Positions 17,884-25,508 of a stretch of DNA of 64,000 nucleotides are shown here, one piece after another. The translations under genes were made by a program, and so were the position numbers. The stretch comes from Pseudobdellovibrionaceae bacterium (lineage in GTDB: Bacteria > Bdellovibrionota > Bdellovibrionia > Bdellovibrionales > UBA1609), in contig JACKAM010000004.1 of NCBI GenBank assembly GCA_020635075.1, forward strand, positions 124,001 to 188,000, written 5' to 3'. The notes under the pieces are model-generated. The model was not told where the DNA came from. It saw only the letters and a program-made list of their open reading frames with translations, and did not search any database. The first letter of the stretch is position 1, and every line of letters starts with the position of its first letter.

Positions 17884-19737
17884 ATGACCAAGGAACCCAA
17901 ATCCACAGGCAGCGATGAGCAGTTAAAAGAGCTTACTATTGAAGAGCAAACAGCCATCGTAAGAGAGGAAATTCAACGCTTTACGAAGGTTTCGAAAGAG
18001 CGTGGATTTCTCACAGTTGAGGAAATCAATGAGCTTTTACCCCCCGAGGTGATCGCGGCCCCTGTGCTCGATCAACTCATGCAGGCCCTTGAGGTTGCGG
18101 GTGTAAATATTACTGATTCGTCAGAAAATAAGAAAGAGGACGAGGAGGGCGAAGGCTTTTTCCTCGACGATGCGGAATCGCGCAACAAAGAAGACCAGGA
18201 TGAGGAAGAGGAGTCTACGGACACTCGTAGTAATGACCCCGTACGCCTGTATTTGCGCAAGATGGGCTCTGTCTCTCTCCTCACTAGAGAAGGCGAAGTG
18301 GAAATCGCTCGCCGTATTGAGCAGGGTGAGCGTGAGATCGTTCGTGCCATTCTGATGTCGCCTATTGGAATCTCTGAGATTATTCAGCTGGGTCAGCGTC
18401 TGGATGACGGACGCATCAAAGTGAAGTCCATTTTCCGTGGTCTGGAAGATGAGGAAACCCAATACGACGAGGCCGAATACATCGAGAAGATTCACGAGAT
18501 GATTGGTCACGTGAAGAAGTACGAGAAGAAGGCCCGCAAACACTTTCCTCTGATGATGGAAGCCGCTCGTCACGAGAATGATGAATATAAGGCCGCCTTG
18601 GATGATCTGGAAAAGGCCAACGAAGAGTTGATGTCCAAATTTGAGTCCATCAACTTCAACCGTAAAACTATCAATCGTATTGTGATTAAATTCCGCAACC
18701 TGCGTAATCGTATGCAGGAATTGCGCAACCGGGTAAGAGATGCTTGCAAATACACATTCACTCCAGATTTGGCGACGCTTGCTCAGCGCTATAAAGTGAT
18801 TGAAAGTAGTGATCAAGAAGTGGCCAAGATGACCCGCGAGTTGGGTCTGACCTACAACCAGTTCCGTGCCTATTACAATCGCGCTAAAGATGCTGAGACT
18901 CGCCTGGAGAGGTTGTCCAAAGAAACAGAAATGACCTTTGAGGCCATTCGTGACACCTACACCGCCATTTGGCGTGGTGAGCGCGAAGCTGATAAAGCCA
19001 AGGCTGAACTAGTTGAAGCCAACTTGCGCTTGGTGGTTTCAATTGCCAAAAAATACACCAACCGCGGCCTGCAATTCCTGGATCTTATTCAGGAAGGTAA
19101 CATTGGTTTGATGAAGGCTGTAGACAAGTTTGAATATCGTCGTGGATACAAGTTCTCGACCTATGCCACATGGTGGATTCGCCAGGCCATCACTCGTGCC
19201 ATTGCTGACCAAGCAAGAACCATCCGTATTCCTGTGCACATGATTGAAACCATCAATAAGCTGGTGCGTACGTCTCGCTACCTCACTCAGGAGCTGGGTC
19301 GTGAGCCCATGCCCGAAGAGATCGCCGAGAAGATGGACATGCCTGTGGACAAAGTCCGCAAGGTTTTGAAGATCGCCAAAGAGCCTATCAGTCTTGAGAC
19401 CCCCGTGGGTGAAGAGGAAGACTCACACCTTGGGGATTTTATCGAAGACAAAAAGGTCATCAATCCGGCCGAGGCCATTGTGAACCTCAACCTAGCGGAA
19501 CAAACCCGTAGGGTCTTGAGCACTCTGACAGCGCGGGAAGAAAAGGTCCTGCGTATGCGCTTCGGTATCGGCGAAGAAAGCGACCATACCCTGGAAGAGG
19601 TAGGTCAGGACTTCAACGTGACTCGTGAGCGGATTCGTCAGATTGAAGCCAAGGCTCTGCGCAAGCTGCGCCACCCCAGTCGGTCCAATAAGCTGAAAAC
19701 CTTTATCGAGGGGAGCAGCGACTCCGGCGATAGGTGA
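17884..19737 (+). CDS. rpoD: RNA polymerase sigma factor RpoD (sigma 70)
   Basis: This 617-residue primary sigma factor directs RNA polymerase to housekeeping promoters. Visible parts are region 1.1 (residues 15-80), an acidic linker (80-115), region 1.2 with D-P-V-R-L-Y-L-R-K-M-G, a non-conserved region, and region 2 with N-L-R-L-V-V-S-I-A-K-K-Y and F-S-T-Y-A-T-W-W-I-R-Q-A-I-T-R. Region 3 and a region 4 helix-turn-helix (V-T-R-E-R-I-R-Q-I-E-A-K-A-L-R-K-L-R) follow. It sits behind dnaG and ends before a strong terminator. Confidence 0.98.
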   Translation: MTKEPKSTGSDEQLKELTIEEQTAIVREEIQRFTKVSKERGFLTVEEINELLPPEVIAAPVLDQLMQALEVAGVNITDSSENKKEDEEGEGFFLDDAESRNKEDQDEEEESTDTRSNDPVRLYLRKMGSVSLLTREGEVEIARRIEQGEREIVRAILMSPIGISEIIQLGQRLDDGRIKVKSIFRGLEDEETQYDEAEYIEKIHEMIGHVKKYEKKARKHFPLMMEAARHENDEYKAALDDLEKANEELMSKFESINFNRKTINRIVIKFRNLRNRMQELRNRVRDACKYTFTPDLATLAQRYKVIESSDQEVAKMTRELGLTYNQFRAYYNRAKDAETRLERLSKETEMTFEAIRDTYTAIWRGEREADKAKAELVEANLRLVVSIAKKYTNRGLQFLDLIQEGNIGLMKAVDKFEYRRGYKFSTYATWWIRQAITRAIADQARTIRIPVHMIETINKLVRTSRYLTQELGREPMPEEIAEKMDMPVDKVRKVLKIAKEPISLETPVGEEEDSHLGDFIEDKKVINPAEAIVNLNLAEQTRRVLSTLTAREEKVLRMRFGIGEESDHTLEEVGQDFNVTRERIRQIEAKALRKLRHPSRSNKLKTFIEGSSDSGDR

Positions 19738-19803
19738 AAGGACGGCGCCGGAGAGGGCGAGGGCTGATCGGGAAGTCCACAGACAAAAAATAGATGCTGA
19801 ACA

Positions 19804-19828
19804 AGCTCCCTCTTGGGAGCTTTTTTTT
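19804..19828 (+). terminator. Rho-independent terminator of the rpsU-rpoD operon
   Basis: AGCTCCC and GGGAGCT form a short stem followed by eight T. It closes the macromolecular synthesis operon. Confidence 0.9.
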
Positions 19829-19926
19829 AGGTACCAAGTACCGATTTCGGGTGCGGCAAATCAAAATCGGTGACAAATGATCGCCGCTTTTGGTTTTCCG
19901 CACCCGAAAAAGGTACTTGGTACCTA
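19828..19926. repeat. 99-base long palindromic element
   Basis: The outer arms TAGGTACCAAGTACC and GGTACTTGGTACCTA are perfect inverted repeats of 15 bases. Inside them CGGGTGCGG and CCGCACCCG form a second nine-base pair. About 40 bases of AT-richer centre remain. The last 20 bases recur with one difference at 25489-25508, which suggests a dispersed element rather than a local terminator. No gene inside. Confidence 0.75.
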
Positions 19927-19968
19927 ACGGAAAAGTAGAGTATGGTTGGGCTCATCTAACTGATCTGA

Positions 19969-20045
19969 GGGGGCTTAGCTTAGTTGGTTAAAGCATCCGG
20001 CTCATAACCGGAGGATCCCAGGTTCAAGTCCTGGAGCCCCTACCA
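19969..20045 (+). tRNA. tRNA with CAT anticodon (elongator Met, or Ile after lysidine modification)
   Basis: A cloverleaf with acceptor GGGGGCT/AGCCCCT, a D arm with AGTTGGTTAAAG, anticodon stem CCGG/CCGG enclosing the CAT loop, T arm CCAGGTTCAAGTCCTGG and encoded CCA. The first acceptor pair is G-U. CAT tRNAs may be elongator Met or tRNA-Ile2; the acceptor lacks the C4-G69/C5-G68 pairs that favour the Ile2-modifying enzyme TilS, so elongator Met is more likely, though not proven. Confidence 0.88.
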
Positions 20046-20209
20046 ACCGCGAATCTTAGCGCCGTAACACAGTCCTTTTGATAGTGCGATCTTTCGAACA
20101 CCTAGAGGCTTTCGCCTCTACCGGTCCGTTTTGTCGTTCGCAGGCTCCCGACGAAAACTCCCGGATGCGTCACGCAAAAGGCATATCGCCTTTTGCCGCG
20201 CTCGCATGG

Positions 20210-20236
20210 TTCGAGTCCTGGAGCCCCTACCAACCT
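20210..20236 (+). repeat. Detached copy of the CAT tRNA 3' end
   Basis: GTCCTGGAGCCCCTACCAAC and flanking bases repeat the tRNA's T-arm/acceptor end and the bases after CCA (20022-20048) with one difference (TTCGAG for TTCAAG). Confidence 0.8.
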
Positions 20237-20528
20237 CTCAGGTGGCCCAAATACATCGTTGCTCAGTTGCTCGCTTGTGCGAGGTACAGGTAGTACCTCT
20301 CCGCACTCACATCCTTCGCGCCTCGTCTTTGGGCCACCTGAGAGGTTGGTACCAAATTTTCACAGGGTCCAAATACATCGTTGCTCAGTCGCTCGCTTGT
20401 GCGAGGTACAGGTAGTACCTCTCCGCACTCACATCCTTCGCGCCTCGTCTTTAGGCCACCTGAGAGGTTGGTACCAAAAATCACAGGGCCCAAATACATC
20501 GTTGCTCAGTCGCTCGCTTGTGCGAGGA
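20228..20528. repeat. Tandem repeat of about 122 bases, two full copies and one partial
   Basis: Copies begin with CCAAATACATCGTTGCTCAG at 20247, 20369 and 20490. Each full copy contains GGTACAGGTAGTACC and ends in a GGCCACCTGAGAGGTTGGTA segment. That end segment is the exact inverted repeat of the bases right at the detached tRNA end: 20228-20248 against 20331-20351, 21 bases. The third copy breaks off after GTGCGAGGA. Confidence 0.85.
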
Positions 20529-20532
20529 ATGT

Positions 20533-20751
20533 TGATCCGCAAAGTCCTTTCTCAGTGTGAGAGGCCCTTTGCCGACCATCCTCCGTAAATCCTCACGCGC
20601 CTTTCGGCCGCGGGTGCGTCTTCGGAGCGCATCAGCTAGCTGACGCCCTTCGGATACGCCCCGCGCGACGGCGGAGGATTCGGATTTACGGGAATGGCTC
20701 GGCATCCAGACCACCCTCACTGAAAAAGGCGGCTCATGGCTTTGCGGATCA
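20533..20751. repeat. Nested inverted repeats spanning 219 bases
   Basis: TGATCCGCAAAG (20533-20544) pairs perfectly with CTTTGCGGATCA (20740-20751). Inside it CCGTAAATCC (20583-20592) pairs with GGATTTACGG (20682-20691). Between them are GC-rich short palindromes. It could be a structured RNA or the footprint of a small mobile element. Confidence 0.6.
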
Positions 20752-20791
20752 TTCAAGAATCTGCTCTGTGGGTTTTGAACTAGAATTCAGA

Positions 20792-21193
20792 TTAGAGCTC
20801 GTCTTCGACCATAAAGGATTCACATTGGAGGTAGACCGGTGTCCACTTGGTGTCGGGTTCCTTGGTGAGAACCAAGAAGCACTCACCTTGTTCGAAACTG
20901 TCAACACCGTCGCCCCATAAGTCAGCATCGACAAGAGAACCAATGGTGACCTCAACTGAGTTGCCGGACTTCTTGTAGTCACAAAATTTTGGATGACTAA
21001 AGGAGTGGACAGTGATGCCCGGAGTATAGGGTGTGTCGTGGCGATTGAGTTCATCGTCGACGACGGTTTTAAACGCAGCCAAAATCTGCGGAGAGTAGAT
21101 ATCGTCCCCACATTTGCTGAGTCCTTGAGACATATCCCAGGCAAAGGCCGAAACGGAGTAGGCACATATGAGTGTAATGGCTAAGGCTTTCAT
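20792..21193 (-). CDS. Small hypothetical exported protein (133 aa)
   Basis: The ATG at 21193 is preceded by GGGGGAA at good spacing and starts a signal peptide of about 18 residues (M-K-A-L-A-I-T-L). I prefer it to an upstream in-frame start near 21349. Four cysteines in the mature part (S-K-C-G, K-F-C-D, G-E-C-F, L-Q-C-E) suggest two disulphides in an extracytoplasmic protein. Acidic overall. No family recognised. Confidence 0.65.
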   Translation of the reverse strand: MKALAITLICAYSVSAFAWDMSQGLSKCGDDIYSPQILAAFKTVVDDELNRHDTPYTPGITVHSFSHPKFCDYKKSGNSVEVTIGSLVDADLWGDGVDSFEQGECFLVLTKEPDTKWTPVYLQCESFMVEDEL

Positions 21194-21483
21194 AAGAATT
21201 CCCCCTGTAAGCTGTGTGATGTCATACGACGACTCCAGTGCTAACAAAGCATCTGAACGGAATGTAGGCTTCTGGGAAAATTGAAAAGTCTCTAGAAACA
21301 AAGATGTTGGCTTACTTTGGTGTTGATCTGCAAAACCATAAGTCACCATTTTCCGGGAAAAGGCACGGCCACCGGCATCTAGGAAAAACGGGCTCTTTAT
21401 TCATAAGTGTACACAAATCCTTGCCCCCATAAAATCCACGAAAGGGATGTGACAGGGCCCAACACCCAAGCTAAGGTTTAAGA

Positions 21484-21774
21484 ATGCTTCGAGTGACTTT
21501 CCTGCTTATAGCAACCCAATTGCTTCTCTCTTGCGCCTCATTGGGGCCTAAGGTTAAGGGGCCCACGCCCGCGGACGAAGACGTGGTGTCTGTCCATGCG
21601 GCGACAGAGCTGGCGCGCACGGCCTTTACAGCTGGTTGTGTACGCACTTGGATCGGGCGCGGTGAAAAAGGCCATTTTGCTGAGTGTCGCCAGTCCGCTG
21701 ACAAGTACGTTGAGGATGAAGTCCTCGGAATTGTGCGTGGCAAGGTGAAGAAAGAGTCGACACACCAGCCCTAA
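21484..21774 (+). CDS. Small putative lipoprotein (96 aa)
   Basis: A short hydrophobic leader runs into L-L-L-S-C-A, a plausible lipobox with the lipidated cysteine at residue 17, so the mature protein would be membrane-anchored. Two further cysteines (A-G-C-V, A-E-C-R) may pair. The C-terminus is basic. The ribosome binding site is weak (AAGG). No family recognised. Confidence 0.55.
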   Translation: MLRVTFLLIATQLLLSCASLGPKVKGPTPADEDVVSVHAATELARTAFTAGCVRTWIGRGEKGHFAECRQSADKYVEDEVLGIVRGKVKKESTHQP

Positions 21775-21873
21775 AATAATTTCACTATTGTTTAAAACTC
21801 CTTAGACAGCGGCCAGTAAAGCCTTGTCCAGACTGGTTTTGCGGGGTATTGCCTGGTGGACCAAAAGGAGAAG

Positions 21874-22338
21874 ATGGTGCGTAAGCGACCAATCATATTG
21901 ACCGTTCTTCTATGCTGTATGGCGCCCTTGTGGGCAGACAACTCGCAGACACAGACTCTGGACTCCGCACAGCTTGTAGAAATGGACCTATCTGCCCCCG
22001 TGGAATGCGAAGGGGAGTTGGGCAGTTGGCCCGAGAGGCTTCGCTTTCAGACCCAGAAGCCTGATGGTAAGAGAGCTCTCGCATTGGAGGCCTCTCAGCT
22101 GGAGAAGCTTGAGGTCAAAAACACCAGTGCTGAGTGTCGTTTTCATGAGGACGAAGAGATCTATTTTTGCGAGTTTGGCCTGGGCGGTTACGTGGCCATT
22201 GATCTTGGTTCTCCCAAGCTCCTGCGCCACAAGGCGACCAAACAACAGGTCTTCTTCGCCAGCCAGTTCCGTCCCAGCTACCTCCGCTTTGCAGAGGACA
22301 TCACCTGTCGCCTTAAGGGCGTAAAGATCTCCTATTAA
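21874..22338 (+). CDS. Small hypothetical exported protein (154 aa)
   Basis: AAAGGAG stands directly before the ATG at 21874, which is therefore preferred over an in-frame GTG at 21856. A basic N-terminus (V-R-K-R) and hydrophobic core with L-W-A-D cleavage region form a signal peptide of about 21 residues. The mature protein has four cysteines and ends in I-S-Y. No family recognised. Confidence 0.65.
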   Translation: MVRKRPIILTVLLCCMAPLWADNSQTQTLDSAQLVEMDLSAPVECEGELGSWPERLRFQTQKPDGKRALALEASQLEKLEVKNTSAECRFHEDEEIYFCEFGLGGYVAIDLGSPKLLRHKATKQQVFFASQFRPSYLRFAEDITCRLKGVKISY

Positions 22339-22689
22339 TTAAAGCTCGATTGTAAACATCAGGCTCTTACGCCAGAGGGTTCGCAGCTGATTTGAGGTGG
22401 TATTGCTGGATCGAAGGCTTACTGGAAATAACTCAAGTTTTCGAGGATCAAGACAGCTGAGGCCAAACAAAGAATAGTAATGACGAAAAGCTGTCTATGC
22501 ATAATCCCCTCGCATCCGACGTTCTGATTGATTGATCCGTGCCTAGTAAAAACCCATCGGTTGGGGCCCAGGAGCAGTTGAGGGCCCTTCTCCCAATGAG
22601 ACGGTCCAGGCCCATTGTTTAAGAGTTTTTCAAATCTTCCAGCTTCCATCTGAGGCATTTCCGCAACAGTTCATTGTGGCAGCAGGGGC
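22339..22689. other. Intergenic stretch without a clear gene
   Basis: Apart from a possible 27-codon minus-strand reading frame (22419-22502) and the rnpB promoter at its right end, I see nothing that can be named. Confidence 0.6.
22419..22502 (-). CDS. Possible very small hydrophobic peptide (27 aa)
   Basis: GAGGGG lies four bases before an ATG at 22502 that opens a 27-residue frame, almost entirely one hydrophobic helix (V-I-T-I-L-C-L-A-S-A-V-L-I-L). It could be a single-span membrane peptide. The good ribosome binding site is the only support beyond composition. Confidence 0.25.
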   Translation of the reverse strand: MHRQLFVITILCLASAVLILENLSYFQ

Positions 22690-22702
22690 CAATATGCTAT
22701 AC
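22674..22702 (+). promoter_or_regulatory. Probable rnpB promoter
   Basis: TTGTGG, then about 16-17 bases, then a GCTATA(C) box, ending about eight bases before the predicted 5' end of the RNase P RNA. Confidence 0.45.
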
Positions 22703-22709
22703 CTCCCCC

Positions 22710-23078
22710 TAGCGGAATTGCAGGCTCTCGCCTGATCTCATCTTGAGATCGGGAGGAAAGTCCGGACTCCATATGGCAGCGCAAGGGGTAACGCCCCTCC
22801 ACCGTAAGGTGAGGACCAGTGGAACAGAGAGAATGTCCAGAGCATTGATCCCTTGGCCGGGAACGGGAGGCCTCGGGGGAGCTGCTGGAGTGAAAACAGC
22901 TAAACTCTGCGCGGAGCAAGGCCAAATAGGGAAACGCAAGAGCGCGGCCAGCGCGAAGTTTCCGGGTAGGTCGCTTAAGGGTGTCAGTAATGTCACTCTC
23001 AGATGAATGAAAGCCTCGGCGAGCGGGAAGGCATCTTTCTTCTCGTCAGACAGAATCCGGCTTACAGCAAATCCGCTA
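22710..23078 (+). ncRNA. rnpB: RNase P RNA (bacterial type A)
   Basis: The catalytic RNA that matures tRNA 5' ends. The universally conserved segment GAGGAAAGTCCGGACTCC lies near 22751-22768 and the matching 3' conserved segment ACAGAATCCGGCTTAC near 23050-23065. The ends pair (TAGCGGA with TCCGCTA) as helix P1. CGAAGTTTCCGGGTAGG and the internal helices fit the A type. A terminator follows. Confidence 0.96.
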
Positions 23079-23090
23079 CGATGCCTTTGT

Positions 23091-23123
23091 GGGACGGGGA
23101 TAAAATCCCGTCCCTCTTTTTTT
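23091..23123 (+). terminator. Terminator of rnpB
   Basis: GGGACGGG and CCCGTCCC form a stem with loop ATAAAAT, followed by CTTTTTTT. Confidence 0.9.
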
Positions 23124-23125
23124 GC

Positions 23126-23446
23126 CTATTTCTTCTTTTTGCCAGTGCCACCAAAGACAGTCGACTCGAGTTCCTTCATTGCTTGGATCTTATCGTGAAG
23201 GAGTAGCTTCAGAGAGTCTTTGAGGTAAATCTCCACGTCTTGGTCGGTGCTTCCGGTATTGGAAATGATCTTGTCGTAAATCTCTCGGGTTTCTTCAGTC
23301 ACACTAAGGGTGATTTTGTGGTCACTTAAGTAGTCGTCCAGCAGGTCCCGGATCAGGCCACTTAAATTCAATTCCCGGTCATGGAGAGCCTGTGCCTGAT
23401 CTTCGCGTATCATTAAGCTAATTCTTTTAAGCGCCATGTCTTTCAT
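23126..23446 (-). CDS. Small ribbon-helix-helix-like DNA-binding protein (106 aa)
   Basis: The N-terminal 45 residues fit a ribbon-helix-helix fold: a short beta strand L-K-R-I-S-L-M-I, then helix D-Q-A-Q-A-L-H-D-R, turn, and helix L-S-G-L-I-R-D-L-L-D-D-Y-L. The C-terminal half is helical and ends in K-K-K-K. It is transcribed away from the pspC-pspA operon. The shared intergenic region carries many TATGCAT sites, so I infer an autoregulating repressor of both directions. The ATG at 23446 is used; a TTG one codon upstream is the alternative. It converges on the rnpB terminator. Confidence 0.6.
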   Translation of the reverse strand: MKDMALKRISLMIREDQAQALHDRELNLSGLIRDLLDDYLSDHKITLSVTEETREIYDKIISNTGSTDQDVEIYLKDSLKLLLHDKIQAMKELESTVFGGTGKKKK

Positions 23447-23629
23447 CAAAAACCACCAAAACCCTTTATATTCAATACCTTATGCATGTGCATAATTCAT
23501 AATATAGTTGCCCCTGATTTTAACACGGATATGCATAATTTTACAACTTTTTTCTTGTTGTATGCATCTGTATGCTCTAGTATGTATCTCAACATAGCGA
23601 TGCATATTATTTGAAAAGGAGGCATCAAG
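23447..23629. promoter_or_regulatory. Divergent control region with repeated TATGCAT operators and a promoter
   Basis: TTATGCATGTGCATAA at 23480-23495 is a perfect dyad. Further TATGCAT or ATGCATA sites occur at 23530, 23561 and 23600, with weaker TATGC/TATGTAT at 23571 and 23581. A sigma-70-like promoter TTGTTG - 17 bases - TAGTAT (23555-23583) for the plus-strand genes has one of the sites inside its spacer, where a bound repressor would block it. Confidence 0.65.
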
Positions 23630-24040
23630 ATGAAATGGGAACAATGGGGAGCCGGAGAAAAGTGGGTACGCTCACGTGACGGCTGGTTGGCTGGTGTTTG
23701 TCAGGGTCTCGGCGAGAGACTTGGCATTGAGCCCTGGATTTTGCGGGCCGCCTGGTTTGTCAGCATGGTCTTCTTTGGTTTCGGTGTTCTGGTCTACTTG
23801 ATTCTTGCCCTCACCCTTCCACGCGAAGACCGAATGGAAGATAGCCATCAGGAGAAGTTCCTCGGCGTTTGCTGGAAGCTCAGTCAAAAGACTGGGATGG
23901 ATGTGGGATTGGTTCGTTTTCTAACCGTCTTTTTGGGAATCAGTTCTTTGGGGGCCACCATTGTTGGTTATTTGGTTCTCTATTTTGTTCTTCCTGAGAA
24001 CTCCCAAGAGCGCATTTACTCAGATTCAGGGAGGTCCTAA
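23630..24040 (+). CDS. PspC-domain membrane protein with two PspC units (136 aa)
   Basis: Two consecutive PspC domains, each with a G-V-C-x-G-L/K-like start (A-G-V-C-Q-G-L-G-E-R-L-G near 20 and L-G-V-C-W-K-L-S near 80) and a following hydrophobic helix (F-V-S-M-V-F-F-G-F-G-V-L-V-Y and I-V-G-Y-L-V-L-Y-F-V-L-P). PspC proteins sense envelope stress at the inner membrane and interact with PspA. AAAAGGAGG gives a strong ribosome binding site. The stop overlaps the start of the pspA-like gene (TAATG), so the two are translationally coupled. Confidence 0.85.
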   Translation: MKWEQWGAGEKWVRSRDGWLAGVCQGLGERLGIEPWILRAAWFVSMVFFGFGVLVYLILALTLPREDRMEDSHQEKFLGVCWKLSQKTGMDVGLVRFLTVFLGISSLGATIVGYLVLYFVLPENSQERIYSDSGRS

Positions 24041-24750
24041 TGTCTTTCTTTTCACGACTTCGAGTTTTGTGGGTGGGTTTTTGGTCTAACTTTCTCGGCA
24101 GTGCCGAAGACCGAAATCCAGAGGCCTTTAACCGCGGATTAATTCAGGATCACCAACGCCAGCTTAATCGCCTGCGAGAGGCTCTGGCAGAGTTGATCTT
24201 TCAACGCAAAAAGATTGAGCAAAGGCTCAACGAATTGATGACTGAGGAGTCTCAGCTCAAGGGTGATCTTCAGGTGGCGGCGGCCCAGGACAGAGATGAT
24301 TTGGCCCTGGAGTTAATCGCCCGGCTGGAAAAGATCAGCGAAGAGGGTGGGGTGCTGGCTGAACAAAAAATCAAAATTGACACCGATATCCAGTCCGCTC
24401 GTGACACTGAGGTTGAGTTGGCTCGTGAGACACAGGTATTGAAGCACCGACTGGAGTCTCTTAGCTCAAGACACCAGTTCCTGCAGATGCGCAAGCAGCT
24501 GAAAAGTAACGTCGAACACGCCTCCCAGCTATCCTCAAACGCAACAAACGGATTGGGGCGAATTCAGGAGCGCATTCATAGACTGGAGGCCGACATGGAG
24601 GCCATGGGTGAGACACCTAACAAGTACGACAAAGAATTGTCTGATATGCGTGAGGATCAAAAGCGGCAACGGCATATGGATGTCCTCATGCGCATTAAAA
24701 ACGGCATGAAGAATCAGTCTGCCAGCCGTCTCTTGGTCCCCGTGTCCTAA
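24040..24750 (+). CDS. pspA: PspA/IM30-like protein
   Basis: The 236-residue protein is almost wholly alpha-helical coiled coil with an amphipathic N-terminal helix (F-F-S-R-L-R-V-L-W-V-G-F-W) and the heptad-rich core of the PspA/IM30/ESCRT-III family. These proteins polymerise on and stabilise damaged inner membranes. Divergent from E. coli PspA, hence the symbol is by family only. It is the second gene of a three-gene operon with PspC upstream and a small membrane protein downstream, controlled from the TATGCAT region. Confidence 0.82.
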   Translation: MSFFSRLRVLWVGFWSNFLGSAEDRNPEAFNRGLIQDHQRQLNRLREALAELIFQRKKIEQRLNELMTEESQLKGDLQVAAAQDRDDLALELIARLEKISEEGGVLAEQKIKIDTDIQSARDTEVELARETQVLKHRLESLSSRHQFLQMRKQLKSNVEHASQLSSNATNGLGRIQERIHRLEADMEAMGETPNKYDKELSDMREDQKRQRHMDVLMRIKNGMKNQSASRLLVPVS

Positions 24751-24762
24751 AGGAGAAGGAAA

Positions 24763-25281
24763 GTGAAAGAACGAAACCAAAATCACAAAAGGAATAAGAA
24801 CGCCATGATTCTCGGAGTTTTATCGGTCCTGTTTTTCATAAAAGGCTGGTGGTTTTTGGGTCTGATTTTCACCGCCATCGCCGTCAGCCGATTGGTGTCA
24901 GGAGAGAGATCGTCAGGGAGTTCTGTCAACCTGGAGAACTCTCCTGAAGACGACAGTCGAAGGTGGGGGGTGCAGGTCCCCCGCGACCGGGAAGTGAGAG
25001 ATTTACTCAATCGCGTGTACCGTCGACATAATGTGAGCGTTCGTCGCTACCCCCACATGAAAGAGACATTTGACAGCTTACTCTCCTCAATGTGGGAGAA
25101 CCTGAGCCTGTCGGAAGATGCCCTGGATTGGAAGTTTGTCTTACGCGAACTTCTTAAAGAGTGGCCCATCAAGCCGGAGGTTCATATGCAGGAATTGAAA
25201 CAAAAGATTCAAGACGCCAGGCTAGCGGCTCAGCAATGGACTGAGGCGCGACAAGAAGCCTGGGGTGTGAATTCCCATTAA
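24763..25281 (+). CDS. Membrane protein of the psp-like operon (172 aa)
   Basis: It starts with GTG behind an AGGAGAAGG site, 12 bases after the pspA-like gene. A basic N-terminus is followed by one or two hydrophobic helices (about 16-45, with F-F-I-K-G-W-W-F-L-G). The rest is a soluble, charged, Trp- and Arg-rich cytoplasmic part. No family recognised. Position suggests a part in the membrane-stress function of the two genes before it. Confidence 0.6.
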   Translation: MKERNQNHKRNKNAMILGVLSVLFFIKGWWFLGLIFTAIAVSRLVSGERSSGSSVNLENSPEDDSRRWGVQVPRDREVRDLLNRVYRRHNVSVRRYPHMKETFDSLLSSMWENLSLSEDALDWKFVLRELLKEWPIKPEVHMQELKQKIQDARLAAQQWTEARQEAWGVNSH

Positions 25282-25446
25282 CCCTACCCCTATCGTCCCC
25301 TCGTGTAACCGGGCGTCCCGTGGATCCTCCCCGGGGCGCCCGGCCTTCCAGCGGTCGAGGCAGACCGTTGACCTGAAGGATGTCAGATAATTTTTCGAGT
25401 TGAAAGAAATGTTGTTAAAGGGTCGACCAAACGGGTCAGGAAAGCT

Positions 25447-25475
25447 TACCAAAAGGTATCGGATATCTTTTGGTA
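25447..25475. repeat. Hairpin between convergent genes
   Basis: TACCAAAAG pairs with CTTTTGGTA around an 11-base centre containing GGTATCGGATAT. It lies between two convergent genes and could end both transcripts, but there is no T-run. Confidence 0.45.
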
Positions 25476-25488
25476 TTGCTGTGCAATG

Positions 25489-25508
25489 GAAAAAGGGACT
25501 TGGTACCT
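25489..25508. repeat. Partial copy of the 99-base palindromic element
   Basis: AAAAAGGGACTTGGTACCTA matches the right end of the element at 19907-19926 with one difference. It overlaps the last two bases of the methyltransferase gene. Confidence 0.5.

Larger units (their letters stand above)
20046..20791. other. Gene-free repeat region behind the CAT tRNA
   Basis: No convincing gene. It holds a copy of the tRNA 3' end (20210-20236), tandem repeats of about 122 bases (20247-20528) and nested inverted repeats (20533-20751). Long open frames here follow the repeat composition, lack ribosome binding sites and match nothing. Confidence 0.7.

Noticed and set aside
18121..18816. A 231-codon minus-strand frame inside rpoD
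   Set aside because: Antisense shadow of the conserved sigma factor gene.
20078..20756. Open frames across the CAT tRNA repeat tail on both strands
   Set aside because: They exist only because the repeat unit lacks stops in these frames; no start signals and no family-like sequence.
22419..22658. A 79-codon minus-strand frame
   Set aside because: Its upstream two thirds have no start signal; only the last 27 codons have a ribosome binding site and are listed as a weak small peptide.
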